Part shown: positions 28,161 through 36,305 of the stretch, piece by piece | Layout: every line of letters starts with the position of its first letter | Position numbering within the stretch: position 1 is the stretch's first letter | Source: Sedimentisphaerales bacterium | GTDB lineage: Bacteria; Planctomycetota; Phycisphaerae; Sedimentisphaerales; Anaerobacaceae | NCBI GenBank assembly: GCA_016936075.1 | Contig: JAFGPS010000158.1 | Coordinates: 1 to 64,000, forward strand | Reading direction: 5' to 3' | DNA: 64,000 bases | Notes under the pieces: model-generated | The model's input: the letters and a program-made list of their open reading frames with translations, nothing else | Told to the model about the DNA's origin: nothing | The model's database searches: none | Program-made: the position numbers and the translations under genes

Positions 28161-28181
28161 GCATGGGCAAGATGCCCATGC
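28161..28181. repeat. Dispersed palindromic element upstream of leuS
   Basis: GCATGGGCA-AGA-TGCCCATGC is a perfect nine-base inverted repeat with a three-base loop, in a GC-rich island (about 28140-28190) of an AT-rich gap between the divergent leuS and hom genes. On the minus strand the island extends the leuS reading frame and gives a spurious N-terminus. Differs in sequence from the elements at 70-125 and 12033-12051. Confidence 0.55.
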
Positions 28182-28205
28182 CACATTAAATTTACTGGTT
28201 TTTAC

Positions 28206-28234
28206 TTGACTAAGAAGGATTTTTAGGGTTTAAT
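28206..28234 (+). promoter_or_regulatory. Sigma-70-type promoter of hom
   Basis: TTGACT (28206-28211), 17-base spacer, TTTAAT (28229-28234), 76 bases upstream of the hom ATG. No riboswitch fold is evident in the leader. Confidence 0.6.
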
Positions 28235-28310
28235 TTCGAGTTTAATAATATTATTCCAGAATAACTTCTGGAAAGAACCTGCGTGTAGAAATTATTCGAA
28301 AAGAACCATT

Positions 28311-29633
28311 ATGAATGAACGAATTGTAAAAGTAGGTCTCGTAGGATTCGGGACAATCGGCAGCGGCGTAGCAAAGCTGATACTTGAAGACGGTGATTCT
28401 ATTGCAAAACGAATCGGTGTCCGTCTTGAGCTTGCATGTGTTGTGGATATCGATACAACCACTCCTCGTCCGGTTAAATTGCCCGATGGTATTCTCACAA
28501 ATAATCTGGACAGACTCCTGAACGATGATTCTATTGAAATAGGTATAGAATTAATCGGCGGAACTACAATCGCAAAAGAAGTTCTAATAAAAATGCTTCA
28601 GGCAGGTAAAGATGTTGTTTCTGCCAACAAAGCCTTATTGGCCGAACATGGCAATGAGCTTTACAGTATAGCAAGGCAAAATAATAAGTGTATAGCTTTC
28701 GAGGCAAGCTGTGCCGGCGGTATCCCCCTGATTTCAACTATTCGTGGTGGTTTAACCGCAAATAATATAACCGCAATGTATGGTATCGTAAACGGAACAT
28801 GTAACTATATCCTTTCAAATATGACCGCTTGTGACGAAGATTTTTCTGTAGCTTTGGAACAGGCCCAGAAAAAAGGTTACGCCGAACTCGACCCAACACT
28901 GGATATAAACGGAAGCGATAGTGCGCATAAACTGGCAATTCTCGCTTCAATAGCTTTCGGATGTGAAATTAATCTCGAAGATGTATATTGCGAAGGTATA
29001 GAGCAGATTTCAAGAGATGATATCCGTAATGGAAATGAAATGGGTTATTGCCTGAAATTGCTTGCGATAGCTCAAAAAGATAAGCAAAATAATGTAACAT
29101 TGCGAGTTCATCCTTCTTTCATTTCAAAGGAAAATCATCTTTCCCGCGTTGGTGGTCCATTCAACGCGATAAGTATATTCGGAAGCGCAGTGGGTCAGAT
29201 TTTATTATACGGCAGAGGAGCCGGGATGATGCCAACCGCAAGCGCAGTCGTAGCAGACATTATTGATGTAGCTCTTGGCAATTCAAAAACTACGTTCCAG
29301 AATCTGTCAATACGAAGTAAATCAGAAGCTGGAATTTCAATTGAAACTATAGACAATCAGATATGCAGGTTTTATATCAGGATAATGTGCCAGGACAAGC
29401 CAGGAGTATTTGCTCAATTGAGCAAGGTTCTTGCCGAACATAATATCAGCATATCAGGTTTATTACAACATGAAGGAATTGGCCCCGATAACACCGTACC
29501 GGTTGTAATCGTTACTCATCAGACTCTCCAGAAAAACATTACAGCCGCTCTGGAAGATATGGAGAAACTTGAAGGAATCGGCGGAAAACCCGCTTGTATT
29601 AGAATTGTCGATATACCGGAGGATAAGGATTAG
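28311..29633 (+). CDS. hom: Homoserine dehydrogenase
   Basis: A 440-residue enzyme that reduces aspartate semialdehyde to homoserine with NAD(P)H, the branch to threonine and methionine. N-terminal Rossmann motif GLVGFGTIGSGVAKLI (about 9-24), catalytic-domain blocks CAGGIPLI, YGIVNGTCNYIL and GYAELDPTLDINGSDSAHKL, and a C-terminal ACT domain (about 357-435, GVFAQLSKVLAEHNISIS) for feedback control. Length is normal for the ACT form. Its TAG overlaps the GTG start of the next gene by one base. Confidence 0.97.
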   Translation: MNERIVKVGLVGFGTIGSGVAKLILEDGDSIAKRIGVRLELACVVDIDTTTPRPVKLPDGILTNNLDRLLNDDSIEIGIELIGGTTIAKEVLIKMLQAGKDVVSANKALLAEHGNELYSIARQNNKCIAFEASCAGGIPLISTIRGGLTANNITAMYGIVNGTCNYILSNMTACDEDFSVALEQAQKKGYAELDPTLDINGSDSAHKLAILASIAFGCEINLEDVYCEGIEQISRDDIRNGNEMGYCLKLLAIAQKDKQNNVTLRVHPSFISKENHLSRVGGPFNAISIFGSAVGQILLYGRGAGMMPTASAVVADIIDVALGNSKTTFQNLSIRSKSEAGISIETIDNQICRFYIRIMCQDKPGVFAQLSKVLAEHNISISGLLQHEGIGPDNTVPVVIVTHQTLQKNITAALEDMEKLEGIGGKPACIRIVDIPEDKD

Positions 29634-30820
29634 TGGCAAAATACGTTATAATAATTCCTGATGGAGCTGCTGACGAACCTCTTGATATCTTTGACGGCAA
29701 AACACCTCTTGAAGCAGCCGAAACGCCCAACATGGACGAAATATGCAGAATCGGCAGACAGGGCATGGTACGAACTGTCCCAGACGGACTGGAAGCCGGA
29801 AGCGATGTAGCGCAGATGTCTCTGCTTGGTTATGACCCGAAAAGATATTATACCGGCCGGGCTCCAATCGAAGCCACCGCAAGAAATATTAATCTTGGAC
29901 CAAATGATTGGGTATTCCGATGCAATCTTGTGACCATTGCGGACAATAAGATGGCAGACCATAGCGCGGGGCATATTTCCACTCCTGAAGCTGAAAAGCT
30001 GATAAAAGATTTGGATGATATGCTTGGCTCTGACAAAATGCGTTTTCATACAGGAGTAAGTTACAGACATCTTCTGGTTTTCAAAAATGCGGATTTTGAG
30101 GTTCAGACATATCCGCCTCATGACCATATAGGAACTGAAATCGAAAAGATTCTTCCACGTGGTAAAGGTGCAGATATACTTATAGACTTGATGGCACGCT
30201 CACAACAGTTTTTTGCAAATCATGATATAAACCGCGTCAGGCAAGACCTTGGGGAAAATCAGGTCAGCTCAATCTGGTTGTGGGGTCATGGCAAACGAGC
30301 ACAAATGGAAAGTTTCGAAAAAAAATTCGGGCTTAAAGGTGCTACTATTACTGGTGTTGACCTTGTAAGAGGATTATCAAAGCTTATTGGCTTCGATTTG
30401 ATAAACGTCCCCGGTGCTACCGGTTTTATTGATACAAATTTCGAAGGCAAAGGTCAGGCCGCAATAGAAGCTCTCGATAAATATGATATTGTGTTTGTCC
30501 ATGTAGAAGCACCTGACGAGGCGGCTCATGGCGGTAATGCCCAATTGAAAATGAAAATGATTGAGCAAATCGACAAGCATGTAGTAGGACCTGTGTTTAA
30601 AGCTATCCAGAATTATGACCAATGGCGAATACTCGTATTGCCGGACCATCCTACACCAGTGCAAACCTGTTCTCATTCACCAGAGCCTGTCCCATTTGCT
30701 ATGGCTGGATACGATATTAATGGTATCCTCAAAAAAGGATTTAGCGAGTCGAATTCCGCTAAATCTGGTTTTAAAATCGATAATGGTTTTGAATTGATGG
30801 AATATTTTTTAAAGAGCTAA
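29633..30820 (+). CDS. ApgM-type phosphomutase family, proposed homoserine kinase
   Basis: A 395-residue alkaline-phosphatase-fold enzyme of the archaeal-type cofactor-independent phosphoglycerate mutase family. Metal-binding motifs: IIPDGAADEP (about 6-15), HVEAPDEAAHGGN, and LPDHPTPV. The start codon is GTG behind GGAGGATAAGG. Position directly after hom matches the subfamily (TIGR02535) proposed to replace ThrB as homoserine kinase; no other thrB-like gene is in view. The alternative is a glycolytic mutase, but operon context (hom before, lysC after) favours the threonine pathway. Confidence 0.85.
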   Translation: MAKYVIIIPDGAADEPLDIFDGKTPLEAAETPNMDEICRIGRQGMVRTVPDGLEAGSDVAQMSLLGYDPKRYYTGRAPIEATARNINLGPNDWVFRCNLVTIADNKMADHSAGHISTPEAEKLIKDLDDMLGSDKMRFHTGVSYRHLLVFKNADFEVQTYPPHDHIGTEIEKILPRGKGADILIDLMARSQQFFANHDINRVRQDLGENQVSSIWLWGHGKRAQMESFEKKFGLKGATITGVDLVRGLSKLIGFDLINVPGATGFIDTNFEGKGQAAIEALDKYDIVFVHVEAPDEAAHGGNAQLKMKMIEQIDKHVVGPVFKAIQNYDQWRILVLPDHPTPVQTCSHSPEPVPFAMAGYDINGILKKGFSESNSAKSGFKIDNGFELMEYFLKS

Positions 30821-30824
30821 TAAC

Positions 30825-30853
30825 TTGACAAATTAATCAAAGTAAAATATAAG
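30825..30853 (+). promoter_or_regulatory. Sigma-70-type promoter of lysC
   Basis: TTGACA (30825-30830), a 17-base spacer, TATAAG (30848-30853), only 24 bases before the lysC ATG. The leader is too short for a lysine riboswitch. Confidence 0.7.
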
Positions 30854-30876
30854 AACATGTTTTTAACAGGAAATTT

Positions 30877-32118
30877 ATGAAAATACTTGTACAAAAATTT
30901 GGTGGAACATCGGTTGCGGATGCTGTAAAGATGCGTCGAGCCTGCCAACGTGCTATTGATGCCAAAGAAAAAGGCTTCGGAGTAGTAATTGTAGCATCAG
31001 CACGCGGCAAGCAAACCGATGTACTTGTAGCAGATGCATATGAACTTAATCCAAATCCTCCAAAACGCGAAATGGATCAACTTTTGAGCACTGGTGAAAT
31101 TCAATCTGTATCACTTCTGGCAATGGCTTTAGAATCTATGGGCCATAAAGCCATCAGTTTTACTGGAAGTCAAATCCGTATGGTTACCGATAGTGTTCAT
31201 ACAAAAGCACGCATTAAAAGTATTGATGCCGAACGAATTCATAAAAAGCTTAATGAAGGAAATATCGTTGTTATAGCCGGATTCCAGGGCATTGATGAAC
31301 ACGAAAATATCACAACTCTTGGACGTGGAGGTTCAGATACGACCGCAGTTGCTATCGCGGCAGCTCTCGGAGCCAAGGAATGTGAAATTTATACTGATGT
31401 AGATGGTGTTTATACAACTGATCCAAGAATTTTCAAGAAAGCCGCTAAGTTAGATCTAATAAGTTATGATGAAATGCTGGAAATGGCAAGTCTGGGTGCT
31501 GGAGTTATGCACTCGAGAGCTGTTGAATTTGGCAAAAAATATGATGTAACTATTCATGTAAGAAGCAGTAGCGAACAAACAAATGGGACATTAATAACTC
31601 ACGAGGTACCTCAAATGGAAGACGTCGTAGTATCTGGCGCAACAATACAAAAAGACATGGCCAAAATCGGACTTCTCGGTGTAGCGAATAAACCGGGTAA
31701 TGCCGCAAGGATTTTCACTCATCTTGCACAACACAAAGTAGTAGTAAACGATATTATTCAAACCGAAATAAGCCCTGACGTTGCAAATATTTCATTCATG
31801 ATTAATCTCTCGGACCTGAACAGTGCAAAGGAAGCTATTGAAGAGATTAAAAAGGAAATCAGCGTTAAAGACGCATTCATTCGTGAAGATATCGCCGAGG
31901 TCTCTGTCGTGGGTGTCGGCATGAGAACGCATTACGGCGTCGCTGAAAAAATGTTCGGTGCATTAGCTGAAGCAAAAGTTAATATCGATACGATTACAAC
32001 CAGTGAAATCAGAATCAGTTGTTCTGTAAGCAAGGATCAGGCAGAAAAAGCTCTTGAAGCTGTTTGCATGGCCTTCGAACTTGATAGACCAGCCAAGCAA
32101 AGAACAAAAAGTAGTTAA
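30877..32118 (+). CDS. lysC: Aspartate kinase
   Basis: A 413-residue aspartokinase, first step of the aspartate family of amino acids. N-terminal kinase domain with KFGGTSVA (7-14), FTGSQIRMVTD, TLGRGGSDTTAVAIA and MHSRAVEFGKKY, followed by two ACT domains (about 265-400) that bind lysine and/or threonine. Length and arrangement match the ACT2 type alpha subunit. It has its own promoter 57 bases after the previous gene, so it can be expressed apart from hom. No internal beta-subunit start was evaluated. Confidence 0.96.
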   Translation: MKILVQKFGGTSVADAVKMRRACQRAIDAKEKGFGVVIVASARGKQTDVLVADAYELNPNPPKREMDQLLSTGEIQSVSLLAMALESMGHKAISFTGSQIRMVTDSVHTKARIKSIDAERIHKKLNEGNIVVIAGFQGIDEHENITTLGRGGSDTTAVAIAAALGAKECEIYTDVDGVYTTDPRIFKKAAKLDLISYDEMLEMASLGAGVMHSRAVEFGKKYDVTIHVRSSSEQTNGTLITHEVPQMEDVVVSGATIQKDMAKIGLLGVANKPGNAARIFTHLAQHKVVVNDIIQTEISPDVANISFMINLSDLNSAKEAIEEIKKEISVKDAFIREDIAEVSVVGVGMRTHYGVAEKMFGALAEAKVNIDTITTSEIRISCSVSKDQAEKALEAVCMAFELDRPAKQRTKSS

Positions 32119-32139
32119 AATATTATAAATAAAGTTGCG

Positions 32140-32185
32140 TCTAAAGTGGATTGATATACATAATTATACCTTAATCCACTTTAGA
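32140..32185. repeat. Long inverted repeat after lysC
   Basis: TCTAAAGTGGATT (32140-32152) and AATCCACTTTAGA (32173-32185) are perfect 13-base complementary arms around a 20-base AT-rich loop. No T run follows on the plus strand, so it is not a standard terminator; transcript stabilisation or a dispersed element is possible. Its CTAAAGTG core recurs in the inverted repeat beside pnp at 63308-63382. Confidence 0.6.
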
Positions 32186-32216
32186 TACTCAACACCTTTT
32201 ATATTAAAGTAGAGTG

Positions 32217-32879
32217 ATGCACAAAATAGTGCACATATCAAAAGGCAAATATGCTCTCAGTAAGCGAGGGCAAAGGTTTATCTTTGTTTTATGTCTGCTT
32301 TTTATATTAATTCTGGCATTTCTCGACAAAAGCTATTTTAATTATTCATTTCAGTCGTGGCATGAAAACAAAACGCAGAGTGCCAGTTCAGATATCGAGA
32401 AATATCATGCAAACACTTTTACTGTAACAAATGTCGTAGATGGTGACACCCTCGATATAAATTGCCCGGACAATCAAAACATATATACAAGAATAAGACT
32501 GCTTGGAATTGATACACCTGAAATGAACACTGAATCAGGGGAAATGTACTTCGCCAGAGAAGCATCTGTTTTTGCTCAGAAATCGGCACTTGGAAAACAA
32601 GTTACTATCTATCTCGATGAAATAAGCGATACGAGGGACAAATACGACAGGCTTTTAGCTTATGTCCTTCTGCCTGACAGTGTATTTCTCAATGAGACTC
32701 TGCTCAGTGAAGGATATGCTTACGCCTATACACGATACAAGCACAGCTTCTATAATAAATATAATCAACTTGAATCACGAGCGAGAAGTAATAAAAAGGG
32801 ACTTTGGCTCAACGTTAAACCTGAACAATTTCCACAATGGTTTCAGGATAGCAAAAAAAACAACAAAATATCAAGATGA
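32217..32879 (+). CDS. Membrane-anchored thermonuclease-family protein
   Basis: A 220-residue protein with one N-terminal membrane helix (FIFVLCLLFILILAFL, about 22-38) and a staphylococcal-nuclease domain: VVDGDTLDINC, RIRLLGIDTPEMN, then DKYDRLLAYVLLPD and GYAYAYTRY. These provide the calcium ligands and the R/E catalytic pattern. An extracytoplasmic nuclease that may digest DNA for nutrients is inferred. Start taken at the ATG; a GTG one codon earlier is possible. It runs nine bases into the end of the convergent fliD. Confidence 0.85.
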   Translation: MHKIVHISKGKYALSKRGQRFIFVLCLLFILILAFLDKSYFNYSFQSWHENKTQSASSDIEKYHANTFTVTNVVDGDTLDINCPDNQNIYTRIRLLGIDTPEMNTESGEMYFAREASVFAQKSALGKQVTIYLDEISDTRDKYDRLLAYVLLPDSVFLNETLLSEGYAYAYTRYKHSFYNKYNQLESRARSNKKGLWLNVKPEQFPQWFQDSKKNNKISR

Positions 32880-35231
32880 AAAACCAAGTGCAGCCATCTG
32901 GTTCTGAAGCAAGGTTAAAGTTTTTTCAAGACGTGCAAAACGAGCTTTTAGATGTTCTTCTTTCTTTTCAAGTCGATATTCTTCAAGTTCAATTTTGTCT
33001 TCCAGTAATTCGATCTGGTCTTTGACATTTTCCCTGTCGATTTGAATTGAGCCTGATGTATTTTTTAATATCCTGTCAAGCGAATCTTCCATAGCTCCGG
33101 CAAAGCCCTGCTTTACTCTTACATTTGCATTGAAAGTTCCATCCTGACTTAAATCAACGCTAAGCTGCAAGCTATTCTCGGGATTAATCGGGTCTCCGTT
33201 ATCGTCGAAAGTACTCACACCTGTAATAATATTACCTGAAAAAGTAGCGTTACGATACGTTGATTCACCTGATAATTTGATACGCGCACTTGTAATCGCC
33301 CCGCCGCTCACTGTAACTTGCACATCATAATTACCTGCGGTCGTGTATTTACTGCTCGCGCCGTAGTATTCGATTGTATTACTATTGCTGCTTCCGTTTT
33401 TATTTGCTCCTATTAAAGCAAGAACAGACATATAATCTTCAGCAATAGCTTCATCGAAAACATTCATATCAAGAGATAATACACCATCTTTATCCACCTC
33501 GAAGCCGATTTGTGCTGGTATAAGAAAGCTGTCAATATCCTCGATGAATCCACTTGTCTGTGCAATCAGAGGTGTTCTTATTTGTGACTTTATGGATGAA
33601 ACAGTATAATCAGCCATCAAAATACCGGCTTCCTTGGTACTCGTATCATAGGCCGTATTTTCCTTGATAAAAGTAACCGCTTGATTATAAGCTTCAACCA
33701 TTGACTGTACTTTTGTTTTTACTGATTCGATGTCCCTGGTAAGAGTTATTTCCTCGCCGCTTTCGTTAGTCGTATCATGCAGGTGCAGTGTGACTCCGTG
33801 AATGACATCGTCAATAGTATTTGAACTTCTGCTTATGTAAGCTGGAACACCTTTCGTCGTCTCAGCAACTGTTACCGGTGAACTCGCGGGACCAAGATTG
33901 GCTCCATTAACAGAAATCATGCTTACGTCACCGAGTATGTTATTAAAAGTAAATGTCACATCTCCATCATCTAAGCCATTAGCAGATCCATCTACAGTTA
34001 TATCTCCTGTATTAACTGTAGATAAAGCTTCAAGTGCGGCCTGAATTTCTGCCGGAGATGCATTATATGCAATTTCAGTCGTTGTTTGACCTTCGTAGGT
34101 AATTGTATAAGTACCAGAACCTGGAGATGGTGAGCGGCTTATTGTCTGAACTTCAGAAACAGCAGAATCAGTTGGAAAGCCATCGACTTTAATCAATGAA
34201 TCCTTTGCTACTTGTGTTTGTGTAAAATCAGAAAAGTCGAAATTAGCAAGACTTGAAGTCATACTTCCACCTACGTCTGTAATTGCCATTGAAGGAAGCG
34301 ATAATGTCGCGGCAGAACCATTAGCGTTATAAGAAATATTTATTGACAGGTCGCTGTCACCACATGCTTTATCAGTTAAAATTATTTTGCCGTTTTCAAA
34401 AGTCGCTCTGGCAATACCATCGAACGCATCGTTAATTTCATCAATAATATGACTTAACTTCGTATTACTTGTAACAGAAATATTTACCTGTGCAATCGCA
34501 TTGCCATTATGGTCAGTTCCGGTTATCTCAATTACCTCACCACCTTCGAGAGAATTTTCACCGAACTGGTCAAGGTCAATAATTCTCGTGCTCAATGTCG
34601 CATTATCATCACCTTCTGTAAACTCACTATCTGCTTCGAGAATTTGTGTGTTGCTTGAATTGACCGAAATTCTATAATCTGTTCCAGCATCATTTCCATT
34701 GAGTACCAAATGATATGCTTTATTGTAATAGAGCATACTCGCGGTTATACCGGGATTATTCGCATCGTTATTTATCAAACCTACAAGCTCTTCAAGTGTT
34801 GTTGTTTCAGTGGTTGTTATCGAAGTTTCCTTATTATTATATGAATAGATAAAAGTACCTTCGCCGACATAATCTTCAGCATATTCCAGTCCAGCTTTTT
34901 GAACCCATCGCTCTGATGTCGCTAACTGGTTTACAACAACATTATGATTACCTTCAAATGAATTATACGATGCTTCAGCGGTTACAACATCCGAATCGCT
35001 CGATGACGCAGAAAAAGCTTTCAATTCATCAGCATCGGAAAGATCACGAATTGAACTCCTGAGATTACTCAACTTTGTTTCAAGTGTATTGAGTGCCTCT
35101 TTTCTATCATCCCATGTTTCTTTTCGTGCTGTATATAAATCCATAGTACGTTGCTCAACCGCCATTAATTGAGCAATCAACTGTTCTGTATCTATACCCG
35201 TCGATAATCCTGATAACTGGGTTGTTGACAT
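32871..35231 (-). CDS. fliD: Flagellar filament cap protein FliD with an inserted repeat domain
   Basis: A 786-residue filament cap, longer than usual. The N-terminus LSGLSTGIDTEQLIAQLMAVE and helical C-terminus (about 730-786) identify FliD. Between the conserved VDGFPTDS (about 349-356) and ISRSSNTIDDVIHGVTLHL (about 466-484), which are adjacent in ordinary FliD, lies a block of about 110 residues (PGSGTYTITYEGQTT, IAYNASPAEIQAALEAL, then VTFTFNNILGDV). This matches a repeat type seen in large surface and phage-associated proteins. A sigma-28 promoter precedes the gene. It is the last gene of the flagellar locus. Confidence 0.95.
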   Translation of the reverse strand: MSTTQLSGLSTGIDTEQLIAQLMAVEQRTMDLYTARKETWDDRKEALNTLETKLSNLRSSIRDLSDADELKAFSASSSDSDVVTAEASYNSFEGNHNVVVNQLATSERWVQKAGLEYAEDYVGEGTFIYSYNNKETSITTTETTTLEELVGLINNDANNPGITASMLYYNKAYHLVLNGNDAGTDYRISVNSSNTQILEADSEFTEGDDNATLSTRIIDLDQFGENSLEGGEVIEITGTDHNGNAIAQVNISVTSNTKLSHIIDEINDAFDGIARATFENGKIILTDKACGDSDLSINISYNANGSAATLSLPSMAITDVGGSMTSSLANFDFSDFTQTQVAKDSLIKVDGFPTDSAVSEVQTISRSPSPGSGTYTITYEGQTTTEIAYNASPAEIQAALEALSTVNTGDITVDGSANGLDDGDVTFTFNNILGDVSMISVNGANLGPASSPVTVAETTKGVPAYISRSSNTIDDVIHGVTLHLHDTTNESGEEITLTRDIESVKTKVQSMVEAYNQAVTFIKENTAYDTSTKEAGILMADYTVSSIKSQIRTPLIAQTSGFIEDIDSFLIPAQIGFEVDKDGVLSLDMNVFDEAIAEDYMSVLALIGANKNGSSNSNTIEYYGASSKYTTAGNYDVQVTVSGGAITSARIKLSGESTYRNATFSGNIITGVSTFDDNGDPINPENSLQLSVDLSQDGTFNANVRVKQGFAGAMEDSLDRILKNTSGSIQIDRENVKDQIELLEDKIELEEYRLEKKEEHLKARFARLEKTLTLLQNQMAALGFSS

Positions 35232-35287
35232 ATTAATATACCTTTTAATTTATTTTTATTTATAGCTTATTACAGCTTTTTATTCTA

Positions 35288-35314
35288 TTATCGATATATA
35301 GTAATTTTTCTTTA
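35288..35314 (-). promoter_or_regulatory. Sigma-28 (FliA) promoter of fliD
   Basis: On the minus strand TAAAGAAA (35314-35307), 11 bases, then ATCGATAA (35295-35288). This fits the flagellar consensus TAAAGTTT-N11-GCCGATAA at the key positions and has the exact spacing. It lies about 57 bases upstream of the fliD ATG. Confidence 0.75.
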
Positions 35315-35339
35315 ATATATTTCATTCTCAAACATAGTG

Positions 35340-36287
35340 TTACATTATTTCAACCAACTCTATGTCATAAATTAAATCCTTTCCTGCAAGAGGATGATTT
35401 GCGTCCAATGTAATCCGTGATTCAGTCACTTGTGAGACTTTTACATTTATAACACTCCCATCCTCCTGATGATCACAAAGCATTTGACCTGATACAGGTG
35501 TCAGATGTTTCGGAAATTGACTTCTTTCAATCACTTGTGTCATTTCATTTCGATATGGACCGTATGCATTGGCAGTATTAACATAAATATTTTTAATCTC
35601 CCTTTCGACCATACCAATGAGAGCATTCTCGAGATAAGGTAATATTTCACTATTACCAATGGTAATTTGTTCAGGTTCTTTATTATAGGTTGACTCAAAA
35701 ATACTACCATCATTAAACTTCCCGGTATAATGAATACGAACTCTATCGCCAATCTTTACGCTATTAACTGAAGCAATTTCAAGTAAATACGTATTGTCAT
35801 ATTCTGAAACTTTTCCCCATCTTTCGAGTTTTTGCCGGGACCAGGAAGAAATATGTCTTTCATTTTGATTATCATATATGGCATCCTGATGTAAAACATT
35901 TATTGGTGTTGCAATCATTGCGAATTTGGATTTTTTCTTAATCGTATCCAGCAGAATTATTCCATCGCTTTCTGTCAAATGCTCTAACATGTCACTACAT
36001 ATCATCATATCATAATTATCCAGCGTAGGTAATATTTGAACTGCATCGCCGATAAATATATGATCATAAATTTCTCTTTGCAACTGCTTTATATATTTTT
36101 CATATATTTCGATTCCATCAATTTTTGTTTGCCAATTGAAATATCTTCCGAGTCTGACATCAGTGTATTCTCTGGCCAAAAAACCGAATTTCCCGAATCC
36201 GATACCAATATCCAGAACAGACATGGGACTCTTTTCAAATATTCTATTACATATAGCTGTTACAGTAGTTGGTCTTGAACACGGCAT
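35340..36287 (-). CDS. Methyltransferase fused to a SlyD-like FKBP prolyl isomerase
   Basis: One uninterrupted 315-residue frame joins two domains. Residues about 20-165 form a class I SAM-dependent methyltransferase: SAM-binding VLDIGIGFGKFG (24-35), acidic strand end IDGIEIY, DYDMMICSDMLEHL-type motif and IATPINVLHQ. Residues about 175-315 form a SlyD-type FKBP: IHYTGKFNDGSIFEST, ALIGMVEREIKNIYV, ANAYGPY and the insert-in-flap end LDANHPLAGKDLIYDIELVEI. The combination is not one I know. In an operon with glycosyltransferases; perhaps methylates a sugar or the flagellin while the FKBP domain holds the unfolded substrate (inference). Confidence 0.88.
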   Translation of the reverse strand: MPCSRPTTVTAICNRIFEKSPMSVLDIGIGFGKFGFLAREYTDVRLGRYFNWQTKIDGIEIYEKYIKQLQREIYDHIFIGDAVQILPTLDNYDMMICSDMLEHLTESDGIILLDTIKKKSKFAMIATPINVLHQDAIYDNQNERHISSWSRQKLERWGKVSEYDNTYLLEIASVNSVKIGDRVRIHYTGKFNDGSIFESTYNKEPEQITIGNSEILPYLENALIGMVEREIKNIYVNTANAYGPYRNEMTQVIERSQFPKHLTPVSGQMLCDHQEDGSVINVKVSQVTESRITLDANHPLAGKDLIYDIELVEIM

Positions 36288-36305
36288 ATTCTGTTAGTCT
36301 CCATA

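Noticed and set aside
28029-28184. Extended N-terminus of leuS
   Set aside because: The frame is open upstream of 28028, but codons 1-20 are translated from the palindromic element at 28161-28181 and LeuS homology starts only at [10 protein letters not shown].
30820-30876. Lysine riboswitch before lysC
   Set aside because: The distance between the previous stop and the lysC start is only 56 bases and the promoter fills half of it.
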